In this document: piece by piece, positions 12,803-21,086 of the stretch
Position numbering within the stretch: position 1 is the stretch's first letter
How the letters are laid out: every line of letters starts with the position of its first letter
Assembly (NCBI GenBank): GCA_934154515.1
Contig: CAKPGD010000005.1
Location: 1 to 39,439, forward strand
Direction of reading: 5' to 3'
Length of the DNA stretch: 39,439 bases
From: an uncultured Clostridia bacterium
GTDB taxonomy: Bacteria > Bacillota > Clostridia > TANB77 > CAG-508
Position numbers and translations under genes: made by a program
Notes under the pieces: generated by a model
Seen by the model: the letters and a program-made list of their open reading frames with translations, nothing else
The model's database searches: none
Told to the model about the DNA's origin: nothing

Positions 12803-13840
12803 ATGGAGAATGAAAAAATTGAATTTATAGATTATGAGCATGAAAATTTTTATAAAAGGCAAATTTCAAGGTTAGAAAGAATAGGAAAAGCAGATGTATA
12901 TCACAAATCGGCAATTTATACTTTAGGTATATGCGAAACTACAAGAAGCAATTTTAATAATATTCTTAATTTGGAAACAGATAGAACCAATATAGACAGT
13001 TTACAAAGTGCATGGCAAACAGGGACAAGCAAAAGAGTAACAAGAATGGCATTGAATTTATGGAATAGTGATAATATGTATGAAGATAGAAAAGCTGAAA
13101 AGGAAGATAGAGTATCTAAGAATTATTGTGTTAGTGAATTGTTTTGTGATGGGTATGCTAGATATTTCATGGAAGCAATAAAATTACGATACCCAGAGAA
13201 TTTTAGAGAATATCAAAATAGTAAAATTATAACTTTAAATAATGATAATAAAGACAACAGTAAATTGTATGGGATTTATATAAGAATAGGTTATTGTCAG
13301 AATGAGTTTTCAGCAATTTTAGAATTAGAGGAAAAGAAAGAGCAAATTTTAAAATACTGTAAAGACAATGGGTATAATGTTAATCATATATATTGTGATA
13401 TTGGATTTTCTGGTGCATTAGAAAATAGAATTTCACTAGATAAATTAGTAGATGATATAAATAGTGGAAAATTAGAGGGAGTTATAGCAGAAAGTTTATC
13501 TTCAATTATAAGAGATCCATCACTTGTGAAAACAAAAATATTTTTACAGAGCATAAAAGGTCAAATAATTTCAATGCAAGATGGTGTAATTAAAGGCAAA
13601 AATAGTAAAACAACTGAAAACGAAATGGACACGACTAAAAAAGAAAAAGTTATAAATGAAAGTGATAGAACACAAGAAAATCAATTTAAAGAAATGTTTA
13701 ATAAACAACAAAACAAAACTATACCCAAAACGAAAAATGTTATTGTACATAACAATTTAAAATGGAGACCAGTAAGCGAGAAACAAAGAAAAGGACGAAT
13801 TGAGATGAGAATGAAATCAAAGAAAAATTTAGAAAGATAA
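12803..13840 (+). CDS. DUF6075-type domain fused to a catalytically dead resolvase domain, 345 aa
   Basis: Residues 1-135 match the DUF6075 pattern as I know it from clostridial elements (IEFIDYEHENFYKRQ, DVYHKSAIYTLGICETTR, LQSAWQTGTSKRVTRMALNL, CDGYARYFMEAIKLRYPENF). Residues about 155-265 resemble a serine-recombinase catalytic domain (LYGIYIRIGYCQNE, HIYCDIGFSGALENR, LDKLVDDINSGKLEGVI) but the nucleophile position, normally YxRxS, is glycine (YIRIG), and the DLSRxGR motif is SLSSIIRD. It cannot cut DNA by the usual mechanism. The rest is charged linker with a basic tail. It follows mazF by 16 bp and precedes the recombinase block. A role as an accessory or regulator of the recombinases is inference. 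Confidence 0.65.
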   Translation: MENEKIEFIDYEHENFYKRQISRLERIGKADVYHKSAIYTLGICETTRSNFNNILNLETDRTNIDSLQSAWQTGTSKRVTRMALNLWNSDNMYEDRKAEKEDRVSKNYCVSELFCDGYARYFMEAIKLRYPENFREYQNSKIITLNNDNKDNSKLYGIYIRIGYCQNEFSAILELEEKKEQILKYCKDNGYNVNHIYCDIGFSGALENRISLDKLVDDINSGKLEGVIAESLSSIIRDPSLVKTKIFLQSIKGQIISMQDGVIKGKNSKTTENEMDTTKKEKVINESDRTQENQFKEMFNKQQNKTIPKTKNVIVHNNLKWRPVSEKQRKGRIEMRMKSKKNLER

Positions 13841-13867
13841 ACAAGTCAAAAATGGCTTGTTTTTTTG
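13840..13867 (+). terminator. Terminator before the 13884 gene
   Basis: AACAAGTC pairs with GGCTTGTT (one G-T) around a short loop, followed by seven T. Confidence 0.75.
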
Positions 13868-13883
13868 TTAGGAGGGAACAAAT

Positions 13884-14288
13884 TTGAAAACAAATATAGG
13901 AAATATAAATATGGAAGTAAAAGAGGCAATAGCCTATTACATTTTAGGGTATGAAAAATATCATACTGAGATAAAAGACATTAAAAAGAAACATTGGATA
14001 ATAATATTAAAATTTATATTAGAAATGGTTAGAGATGATGTAGATACACAAGAAGTTATATTACGAAATAAAAAACTACTGGATACAATTCCTTTTTCGT
14101 GGAAACTAACTCCAGATGATTTTTTTGCTTATGCAACTTGTATTTTTTATGTATTAACTAACCGAGAAAAAGAAATAACACCAAAAAAAATAGTAACAGA
14201 ATTTTTATCAGAAGTATATTCACACCACCCAAGAAAAACTTTAAAAGAAGCTAATTTTATACTTGATGAATTTTTTCCAGAAGAATAA
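13884..14288 (+). CDS. Hypothetical protein, 134 aa
   Basis: The start is TTG at 13884 with GGAGGG at 13871-13876. The product is soluble and mostly helical (MEVKEAIAYYILGYEKYHTE, then WIIILKFILEMVRDD and FFAYATCIFYVLTNREKE). No family is recognised. It stands between a terminator and the recombinase module and is followed by a 75-bp leader with a hairpin. Function unknown. Confidence 0.6.
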   Translation: MKTNIGNINMEVKEAIAYYILGYEKYHTEIKDIKKKHWIIILKFILEMVRDDVDTQEVILRNKKLLDTIPFSWKLTPDDFFAYATCIFYVLTNREKEITPKKIVTEFLSEVYSHHPRKTLKEANFILDEFFPEE

Positions 14289-14323
14289 TTTTATAAAAAT
14301 AAAGCAATTATTCATAAATTTAT

Positions 14324-14364
14324 CATTACCTAAATACCTTTTAATATGAAAGTAAGGAGGTAAT
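14324..14364 (+). promoter_or_regulatory. Inverted repeat masking the SD of the 42-codon ORF
   Basis: ATTACCT (14324-14330) is complementary to AGGTAAT (14358-14364), which includes the end of the Shine-Dalgarno AAGGAGG (14354-14360). This is a second case, after the sigma-like gene, of a ribosome site buried in a stem within the element. Confidence 0.5.
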
Positions 14365-14491
14365 GTTGGAAGAAAATAAAGAAGATAGCAAAGTAAAAGT
14401 TATCTATGGAAAAGAAAATTTACGAGAAATAATAACCAATTTGTTAGAAGAAAAATTTAACGAAATTATAGAACAATGTGAAGATCAGTAA
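14363..14491 (+). CDS. Small ORF upstream of the recombinases, 42 aa
   Basis: It reads MLEENKEDSKVKVIYGKEN... to TAA at 14489. AAGGAGG at 14354-14360 is only 2 nt from the ATG, so the TTG at 14366 (5 nt spacing) may be the true start. The segment VKVIYGKENLREIITNLLEE is of the type often seen in tiny proteins just before large serine recombinases in clostridial elements, which is my recollection and not tested. It could be a recombination accessory factor or a translated leader. Function unknown. Confidence 0.6.
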   Translation: MLEENKEDSKVKVIYGKENLREIITNLLEEKFNEIIEQCEDQ

Positions 14492-14580
14492 ATAATATTA
14501 AATTTGCACATTTTACTTCAAATAATTTAAAAGATAAAATTAAATCGTAAAAAGGTTATTTATTCTGGAGAGGAGGTAAG

Positions 14581-16236
14581 ATGAAAAGAATAAATAATTG
14601 TGGCAATATAAATTATAGAAAAGATAGAACAGTCAAGTATTTGCGTCTTTCAAGAGATGACGGAGATGATAGAGAAAGTGAAAGTATAGAAAATCAAAGA
14701 GATATAATAGACAATTTTATAAAAAATAGTGATGATTTAGAAGATGTAGGAGAATATATCGATGATGGATATACAGGAACTAATTTTAATAGACCAGATT
14801 TTAAACGAATGATACAAGACATTGAAGATGGAAAAATAGACTGCATTATTACAAAAGATTTATCAAGATTTGGAAGAGATCACATAGATACAGGATATTA
14901 TCTTGAAAGGTATTTACCAACAAAAGCTATAAGATATATTGCAATAGGCGATAATGTTGATACCAATAATCCATCTGGATTGCAATTTTTAACTTTTAAA
15001 TTAAGTTTTAATGACTATTATGCACAAGATATATCTAATAAAATAAAAAGTGTAAAGCAAAGAAAAATAGAAAAGGGAGAATTTCAGGGAAATATTGCTC
15101 CTTATGGTTACAAAAAAGATAGTTTAATAAAAAATCATCTAATACCAGATGAAGAATCAGCAAAAGTAGTTGTAGATATATTTGATATGTATGTTAATAA
15201 AGGAATGTCAACAACACAAATAGCAGATAAATTAAATGAAAATGAAATTTTACCACCTGCAATATATTTAAAGATTCCGACTATTATGAAAGGTAAGAAA
15301 GATATATCAGAATACAAATGGCTATATAGTCAAATATCAGAAATGTTACAAAATCAAATATATATAGGAAATGTAGTAGGTAGAAAATATCAAAAAATTA
15401 GTCATAAGGTTGATAAAGTTAGAAAAACAAAAAAAGAAGAATACATCATTGTACCTAATAAACATAGAGCAATTATTTCAATAGATATATGGAATAAAGC
15501 ACAGGAAAAAATAGAAATGTATAAAAAATTTAGAACAAACAAATCTGAGGAATACACACATCCTTTAAAAGAGTTAGTACATTGTGCTGAATGTGGAGGA
15601 AAAGCAATATATAGACATAGAGTAGCAAAAAGAAAAAACGGCAATATGTGGGAAAATAATAGTTTTATATGTTCTAATAAAAATTCAAAAAGAAATGATT
15701 GCGAATGTAAACCTATAAAATTAGAAGAACTAGAAGAAAAAGTAATTAGTGCAATAAAAGAAGAAGTACAAAAATTATCTTATTCAGATGATGAATTACA
15801 AGAAATATATGACAATGCTGAGCAAAAAATCAACACAAAAATCAATTTTTTCAAAAAACAATTAAAGACTTACGAATGCAAGCTAAAAGAAAAAAATGAA
15901 ACAATAAAACAAGTCTATAAAGATAAAACTGAAAATGTAATAACAACTGAAGATTTTAATATTATTTATGAGGACTTATTAAAAGAGAAAAAACTAATTT
16001 TACAGCAGATACAACAATTAGAAACAAAGATAGAAGAAACCAAAAAAAGTAGTAATAGTCTTAATTATAAACAAATAAAAGAGGTAGCAGAAGAAATATT
16101 ATCTATTAAAAATCCTAGTAGAGAACTATATTCAAAATTGATTCAGAAAATAGAATTTGATAGTCAAAAAAATGTAATTATAACCTTCAGATTTGGGCAG
16201 ATAGAAATAAAAGAAGGACTAAAGGAGGCAATATAA
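14581..16236 (+). CDS. Large serine recombinase 1, 551 aa
   Basis: A site-specific recombinase of the resolvase/invertase superfamily that integrates or excises the element through a 5'-phosphoserine link. Residues about 17-165 are the catalytic domain: nucleophile S24 in YLRLSRDDGD, ESESIENQRDII, DDGYTGTNFNRPDF, and DLSRFGRDHIDTGYYLERY. Residues about 170-330 are the recombinase domain (GNIAPYGYKKD, GMSTTQIADKLNEN, MLQNQIYIGNVVGRK). C-x2-C (CAECGG) and later cysteines at about 340-385 form the zinc ribbon. A coiled coil at about 410-500 completes the architecture. AGGAGG precedes the ATG. It abuts the second recombinase with no intergenic base. Confidence 0.93.
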   Translation: MKRINNCGNINYRKDRTVKYLRLSRDDGDDRESESIENQRDIIDNFIKNSDDLEDVGEYIDDGYTGTNFNRPDFKRMIQDIEDGKIDCIITKDLSRFGRDHIDTGYYLERYLPTKAIRYIAIGDNVDTNNPSGLQFLTFKLSFNDYYAQDISNKIKSVKQRKIEKGEFQGNIAPYGYKKDSLIKNHLIPDEESAKVVVDIFDMYVNKGMSTTQIADKLNENEILPPAIYLKIPTIMKGKKDISEYKWLYSQISEMLQNQIYIGNVVGRKYQKISHKVDKVRKTKKEEYIIVPNKHRAIISIDIWNKAQEKIEMYKKFRTNKSEEYTHPLKELVHCAECGGKAIYRHRVAKRKNGNMWENNSFICSNKNSKRNDCECKPIKLEELEEKVISAIKEEVQKLSYSDDELQEIYDNAEQKINTKINFFKKQLKTYECKLKEKNETIKQVYKDKTENVITTEDFNIIYEDLLKEKKLILQQIQQLETKIEETKKSSNSLNYKQIKEVAEEILSIKNPSRELYSKLIQKIEFDSQKNVIITFRFGQIEIKEGLKEAI

Positions 16237-17862
16237 ATGCAAATATATAGGGCAGTAAAATATTTAAGATTATCAGAACAAGACGGAGATAAGCAAGAAA
16301 GTGAAAGTATAGAAAATCAAAGAGATATAATAGATAATTTTATAAATAATAATGACGATTTAAAAGCAGTAGGAGAATATATTGATGATGGCTATACAGG
16401 AGGAAATTTTGATAGACCAGACTTTAAGCGAATGATACAAGACATTGAAGATGGAAAAATAGATTGCATTATCACAAAAGACCTATCAAGATTTGGGAGA
16501 GATCATATAGATACAGGTTACTATCTTGAAAGGTACTTACCATCAAAAGCTATAAGATATATTGCAATAGGTGATGGTGTAGATACTATAAATGCAAGAG
16601 GATTGCAGTTTTTATCGTTTAAGTTAAGCTATAATGATTATTACATACAAGATATTTCTAAAAAAATAAAAAGTGTAAAAAAGAAGAAAATGGAAAATGG
16701 GGAATATCAAGCAGGAATTGCTCCTTATGGTTATAAAAAAGATGAAAATATAAAAAATCATTTAGTTATTGATGAAAATGTATATAAAGTTGTGCAAGAA
16801 ATATTTGATATGTACGGAAATAAAGGAATGTCAACTATAAAAATTGCTGATGAATTGAATAGAAGGAATATTGTACCACCTGCTGTCTATATGAATATGC
16901 CTTGTACAAAAAGAAAATGCAAAAATCCATCTGGAGAGTATGTTTGGCTACGAACAACAATAGGAAATATGTTAAAAAATCAAACTTATTTAGGGTATGT
17001 TGTAAGTGGTAAAAGAGAACAAATAAGTCCTAAAATAAAAAAAGGAAGGCAGAAGAAAAAAGAAGAATTTATTGTAATAAAGAATATGCATGATCCTATT
17101 ATAGATGAAGAACTATGGAAAAAAGTTCAAGCTAGATTTAATTCATTTAATACAGATAATAAGAAAAAATATAATTATATTCTAAAAGGTATGGTATATT
17201 GTGGAGAATGTGGAAATGAAGCAACATTTATGCATTCTATAAGCAAAAATAAAAGTGGCAAAGTATATTGGGAGGGAAACTATGCAATATGTAAAAAGAG
17301 AAATGATTATATAAGGTTATGCGAGAATAAAATTCTTGGAGAACATATAATATTAAGAGAACTTAAAAAAGTAATACAAAATGAGTTAAATAAAATAGAC
17401 ATTACTTCCAAAGAAATAAAAGAAACTTATAAAAAAGCAAAAGTAAAAAGTGATACAAGAGAAAAAAAGAATAAGTTGATTATTGAAAGTAAGAATAAGG
17501 AACTCAAAGAAATTGAAAATAGATTTTCAGAACTTTACAAAAGAAAATTGAAAAATGAAATTTCAATAGATGACTTCAATAAAATATACGAAGGAATGAA
17601 AAATAAAAGAAAATCTATAAATCAAGAAATTAAGGAACTTGAAAATGAAATAACTAATGCACAAAGTAAAAAACTAGAAGATAAGGAGTATAAAGAAATA
17701 AGAAAAATAGCAAAAAAATTCTTAAAAATGGAAGAGCCAGATCGAGAAACAATAGAGGCATTAGTAAGGAAAATTACATTTGATAAAAATAAAAATATTA
17801 CAATAGAACTAACTTTTTCAAATCCTTATGAGAAAGTAATATATAAGAAAGATATAGCATAA
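16237..17862 (+). CDS. Large serine recombinase 2, 541 aa
   Basis: It has the same architecture as the preceding gene: nucleophile S13 in YLRLSEQDGD, DLSRFGRDHIDTGYYLERY, recombinase domain (GIAPYGYKKDENIKN, GMSTIKIADELNRR), zinc ribbon (YCGECGNEA ... CKKRNDY) and a C-terminal coiled coil. The catalytic halves of the two proteins are nearly identical over long stretches, also at DNA level, whereas the DNA-binding and zinc regions differ, which suggests duplication followed by divergence of target recognition. Its SD AAAGGAGG lies inside the end of recombinase 1. Only about 70 bp separate its stop from the resumption of pdaA, the classic position of an integrase next to its attachment site. 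Confidence 0.93.
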   Translation: MQIYRAVKYLRLSEQDGDKQESESIENQRDIIDNFINNNDDLKAVGEYIDDGYTGGNFDRPDFKRMIQDIEDGKIDCIITKDLSRFGRDHIDTGYYLERYLPSKAIRYIAIGDGVDTINARGLQFLSFKLSYNDYYIQDISKKIKSVKKKKMENGEYQAGIAPYGYKKDENIKNHLVIDENVYKVVQEIFDMYGNKGMSTIKIADELNRRNIVPPAVYMNMPCTKRKCKNPSGEYVWLRTTIGNMLKNQTYLGYVVSGKREQISPKIKKGRQKKKEEFIVIKNMHDPIIDEELWKKVQARFNSFNTDNKKKYNYILKGMVYCGECGNEATFMHSISKNKSGKVYWEGNYAICKKRNDYIRLCENKILGEHIILRELKKVIQNELNKIDITSKEIKETYKKAKVKSDTREKKNKLIIESKNKELKEIENRFSELYKRKLKNEISIDDFNKIYEGMKNKRKSINQEIKELENEITNAQSKKLEDKEYKEIRKIAKKFLKMEEPDRETIEALVRKITFDKNKNITIELTFSNPYEKVIYKKDIA

Positions 17863-17921
17863 TAAATTAGAAAGTAGTTATTGATGTTAACTACATAATT
17901 TTAGATGAAAAAGTGGTACAT

Positions 17922-17950
17922 CTAGTTAGGTTAAAACCATACAGTAAATC
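17922..17950. other. Probable attachment-site junction (element right end)
   Basis: Between the recombinase stop and the pdaA frame is TTAGGTTAAAACCATACAGT (17926-17945), containing the small inverted repeat GGTT-aa-AACC. An in-frame TAA at 17932-17934 breaks pdaA just before the codons for Asn-His-Thr-Val-Asn-His. The crossover presumably lies around 17930-17940. The exact core cannot be set without the left end or an uninterrupted relative. Confidence 0.6.
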
Positions 17951-18330
17951 ATAAAAGTATGCCATCACTAACAACAGAGCAAATAAAAGAAGAAGTAATG
18001 AAATTACATCAAACAGTGTACGAAAAATTTAATTATGAAATGAAATATATAAGACCACCAAAAGGTGAATATAGCGAAAAGTCAGTAGCTTATTGCAATA
18101 CACTTGGATATACAACAGTAATGTGGTCATTTGCATATGATGACTGGAATGAACAAAAACAAGGAAGAGAAGATTATGCAAAAAAGAAAATATTAGATAA
18201 TATTCACAAAGGTGCGGTAATACTACTTCATGGAAATTCAAAAGACAACACAAATGTATTAGACTATTGCATTAAAGAAATAAAAAAAATGGGATATGAA
18301 TTCACAACTTTAGATAATTTTGAAAGATAA
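17935..18330 (+). pseudogene. pdaA: 3' part of pdaA, interrupted by the element
   Basis: PdaA is a polysaccharide deacetylase that makes muramic delta-lactam in spore cortex peptidoglycan. The open frame starts at 17935 with NHTVNHKSMPSLTTEQIK, which includes the HxxxH part of the metal-binding motif. It continues with KYIRPPKGEYSE (motif RPPxG), YTTVMWSFAYDDW (motif 4) and GAVILLH (motif 5), and ends in MGYEFTTLDNF, all matching PdaA rather than generic deacetylases. The catalytic N-terminal half is missing, and no other copy is in the window. The first ATG in frame (17959) has no Shine-Dalgarno. So the gene is cut mid-motif at the element end. It may be permanently broken or restorable by excision. 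The downstream yqfC-yqfD pair is also sporulation-related. Confidence 0.88.
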
Positions 18331-18366
18331 AATTTAGCAAAGAAAAGGAAGGAATGAGACTTAAGT

Positions 18367-18666
18367 ATGAGAAATCAAAGAAAGCAAAAAACACAAAATA
18401 GATTTGAAAGACTACTTGAAATACCAAAAGAAATATCATCTACAGAACCCAGAATAACAATAATGGCATTTGGGGAAATGCTAATAGAAAACTATAAAGG
18501 AATATTAGATTATCAAGAATTTTATATAAGAATAAGCACATATTCAGGACTTATAAATATAAATGGATTCAATTTGAAATTAACAGAAATGACATCAGAC
18601 GATATAAAAGTAACTGGAAAAATAGAATCTATAGACTTTGAAAGCATAGAGGAAGAAGAAAAATAA
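18367..18666 (+). CDS. yqfC: Sporulation protein YqfC, YabP/YqfC family
   Basis: 99 residues with the YabP/YqfC pattern: RITIMAFGEMLIENYKGILDY, EFYIRISTYSGLININGFN and LTEMTSDDIKVTGKIESIDF. Members are small beta-rich proteins made during sporulation. In Bacillus and Clostridium yqfC directly precedes yqfD, as here. SD GGAAGGAATG lies upstream of the ATG. It follows the pdaA fragment by 36 bp, so in the uninterrupted genome it was probably co-transcribed with pdaA, and the insertion may affect its expression. Confidence 0.9.
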   Translation: MRNQRKQKTQNRFERLLEIPKEISSTEPRITIMAFGEMLIENYKGILDYQEFYIRISTYSGLININGFNLKLTEMTSDDIKVTGKIESIDFESIEEEEK

Positions 18667-18685
18667 AAAAACAGGAGGGATTATT

Positions 18686-19870
18686 TTGTACATAAAAATA
18701 CTTTTGAACTATATATTAGGATATTTAAATATAGAAGTGGAAGGATATTTCGTAGAAAAGTTTATAAATAATTGTATTTCAAAAGGAATATTTTTATGGA
18801 ATATAAAAAGAACTAAATCTACACTTGTATATTGCAACATAGGAATAAGAAACTTTAAAAAAATATCTAAAATAGTAAAAAACTCTAAATGCAAAGTAAA
18901 AATAAAAAGCAAAAAAGGCCTTCCTTTTATATTTAATAAATATAAAAAAAGAAAAATATTTTTCTTTTTTTTATTAGTACTAACAGTACTAGTTATTTCA
19001 CTATCTAATTTTGTTTGGAACGTAGAAATACAAGGAAATAACAAGATAGCAAAAGAAGAAATAATTAAAGAACTAGAAAAAGATGGTCTGAAAGTAGGTG
19101 TTCTAAAGGGTAAAATAAATTCAAAAGAAATAATAAATAGGTTGAGATTAGAAAGAGACGATTTAGCGTGGGTTGGAATAGAAATAAAAGGAACAAATGC
19201 AGTTGTAAAGTTAGTAGAAGCGGATAAAAAGCCAGACATAATAGATAAAGAAGATTATTGTAACATTGTTGCAACAAAACCCGGAATAATAGTAAAAGTA
19301 AACGCTCAAAATGGTACTGCCCTAGTAAAAGAAGGAGATACAATAAAACAAGGAACAATACTAGTAGGTGGTTGGTTAGAAGGTAAGTATACAGGAATAA
19401 GATATGTACACGCAAATGGTGAAGTTACAGCAAAAGTATGGTATACACAAAAAGAAAAAATAGAATTAAAACAAGTAGAAAATGAAAGAACAGGAAAAGA
19501 GGAAAATAAATATTCCGTAAAGATAAATAATTTTCAAATAAATTTTTATAAAACTCTTTCAAAATTAAAAAAATATGATACAATAGAAGAAACAAAAAAA
19601 ATAAAAATATTTTCAGATTTCTATTTACCAATTGAAATTGTAAAAAAGACGAATTATGAGCAAAAAGAACAAAATATTGAATATACACCAGAAGAAGCAA
19701 AACAAATAGGAATAGAAAATGTAAAAAAAACATTAGAAGAACAAATAGAAAACAAAGAAAATATTGTAAATACATATATAAACTATAACGAAACAGAAGA
19801 GTTTGTAGAAGTAGAAATGATATATGAAGTACTAGAAGAAATTGGGACAAAAGAAAAAATAGTGTTTTGA
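18686..19870 (+). CDS. yqfD: Sporulation protein YqfD
   Basis: 394 residues, the usual size. The start is TTG at 18686 with GGAGGG at 18674-18679. An N-terminal part (NYILGYLNIEVEGYFVEKFI) is followed by a basic stretch and one transmembrane helix at about 92-112 (FFFFLLVLTVLVISLSNFVW). A large outer domain follows (WNVEIQGNNKIAKEEIIKEL, LAWVGIEIKGTNAVVKLVEA, CNIVATKPGIIVKVNAQNGT, KQGTILVGGWLEG). This order matches YqfD, a sporulation membrane protein of the stage IV type. It is part of the yqfC-yqfD pair. Confidence 0.92.
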   Translation: MYIKILLNYILGYLNIEVEGYFVEKFINNCISKGIFLWNIKRTKSTLVYCNIGIRNFKKISKIVKNSKCKVKIKSKKGLPFIFNKYKKRKIFFFFLLVLTVLVISLSNFVWNVEIQGNNKIAKEEIIKELEKDGLKVGVLKGKINSKEIINRLRLERDDLAWVGIEIKGTNAVVKLVEADKKPDIIDKEDYCNIVATKPGIIVKVNAQNGTALVKEGDTIKQGTILVGGWLEGKYTGIRYVHANGEVTAKVWYTQKEKIELKQVENERTGKEENKYSVKINNFQINFYKTLSKLKKYDTIEETKKIKIFSDFYLPIEIVKKTNYEQKEQNIEYTPEEAKQIGIENVKKTLEEQIENKENIVNTYINYNETEEFVEVEMIYEVLEEIGTKEKIVF

Positions 19871-19883
19871 AAGGATTGATATA

Positions 19884-21086
19884 ATGGAAGAAAGAAGCTT
19901 AAGAGTCTATGCAGACAAAACATTTTTTACAAAGTTAACAAATACTTTAACAAAAATGTTAGTACCTACAAAAATAGGAATTAACGGAATGATTATTTCT
20001 ATGAAGAGAAATAATGTATTAAAAGCATACGAAACATTTGAAACTGTAAAAGAAAGTGACGAAACAAAAAAAGAAACTCAAGAAAAGAAATATGAAGAAG
20101 CATATAGTTTGTACTTAGAATCAATAGACAAACATGTAATGGATTCTATCTATAAAAAAGTAAAAAATGGTACTGCGTCTGAATTCGAAAAAGATGCACT
20201 ATCAAAATATTATAATATAATAAGAATTAAAGATACAGAATATCTAGAATATAAATATAGAAAGCAAAAATATTTGTTAGAATTAGATTACGAAACAATA
20301 AAACAATTAAACAAACCAAAACTAATGGATAAATATAAAGGCTTTTATATAGAAAAAATGGATAGTCTTTATAAAGGACTCCTAAAACATTTCTCAATAA
20401 AACTTGCAGATAACGCAACAGACCTAAGTAGAGATAAAATATATGAAAAAATATTTAATTTATTAGAAGAATATATAACATTAATATTACCAATAAAAAT
20501 AGATATAAATGAAAACGATACTTATAAAGAAATAGTAGAAGAATACAACAAATTCGAAAGCTATACAGTAGGAAAACTAGATCAAAATGATGTAATAGAA
20601 AAAAGGATGGCATTAATTGCAATTAGTAGAAAACTATTCACACATAGCCTTCCATTAATAGTAGCAGAACAATGTTATATAAAATTAATAAAAGATGTAA
20701 GAAGCTTAATAGTAGATACAAAAGTTACAAAGAAGAGAGAAAAAGCATATTCATTATTAATAAAACTAATAGAAGAATATAATGTAAAACTTCTTTCTAC
20801 AAAAGTATATTGGGACAAGCCAGAAAAGAGAGAAAGTTACAAAGTATTCTGGCAAAAATATAAAGAATTAGGAACAATAAAGGATAAAGAAGAAAAAGAA
20901 AAACAAAAGGAAATATTATTTGTAAAAGAAGATTTAAAATATGTATATCATAATGAAAATAAATATTATAGAATAATACAATTCTACAAAAAAAGATTAG
21001 TTTCATTAGGAGCAATGAGAGAAATAAAAAATAACTATGAATCATGCGGAAAATATACAGGAAGGAAAATATTATGCAAGAGCTAG
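19884..21086 (+). CDS. Unrecognised 400-aa protein in the phoH position
   Basis: It lies between yqfD and ybeY, where phoH usually sits, but has no Walker A/B motif and no nucleotide-binding signature. The sequence is lysine- and glutamate-rich, mostly helical, with no signal peptide or membrane segment. Recognisable stretches are ERSLRVYADKTFFTKLTNTL at the N-terminus, repeated EEY/LILPIKI-type helices in the middle, and RKLFTHSLPLIVAEQCYIKL at about residue 255. SD GAAAGGATTGA precedes the ATG. The 3' end overlaps ybeY by 13 nt, consistent with translational coupling. I do not recognise a family. Confidence 0.7.
   Translation: MEERSLRVYADKTFFTKLTNTLTKMLVPTKIGINGMIISMKRNNVLKAYETFETVKESDETKKETQEKKYEEAYSLYLESIDKHVMDSIYKKVKNGTASEFEKDALSKYYNIIRIKDTEYLEYKYRKQKYLLELDYETIKQLNKPKLMDKYKGFYIEKMDSLYKGLLKHFSIKLADNATDLSRDKIYEKIFNLLEEYITLILPIKIDINENDTYKEIVEEYNKFESYTVGKLDQNDVIEKRMALIAISRKLFTHSLPLIVAEQCYIKLIKDVRSLIVDTKVTKKREKAYSLLIKLIEEYNVKLLSTKVYWDKPEKRESYKVFWQKYKELGTIKDKEEKEKQKEILFVKEDLKYVYHNENKYYRIIQFYKKRLVSLGAMREIKNNYESCGKYTGRKILCKS

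Noticed and set aside
1..17934. Identification as a named ICE or prophage
   Set aside because: No relaxase, coupling protein, type IV secretion, terminase or capsid gene is in the window, so the element type cannot be named.
17959..18330. Intact small deacetylase gene starting at the ATG at 17959
   Set aside because: It lacks the catalytic Asp region and first His, has no Shine-Dalgarno, and the conserved frame continues upstream to the element junction.
19065..19850. Leucine-rich antisense frames opposite yqfD and other chromosome genes
   Set aside because: They are shadows of AT-rich, lysine/glutamate-coding sense strands, without ribosome sites.
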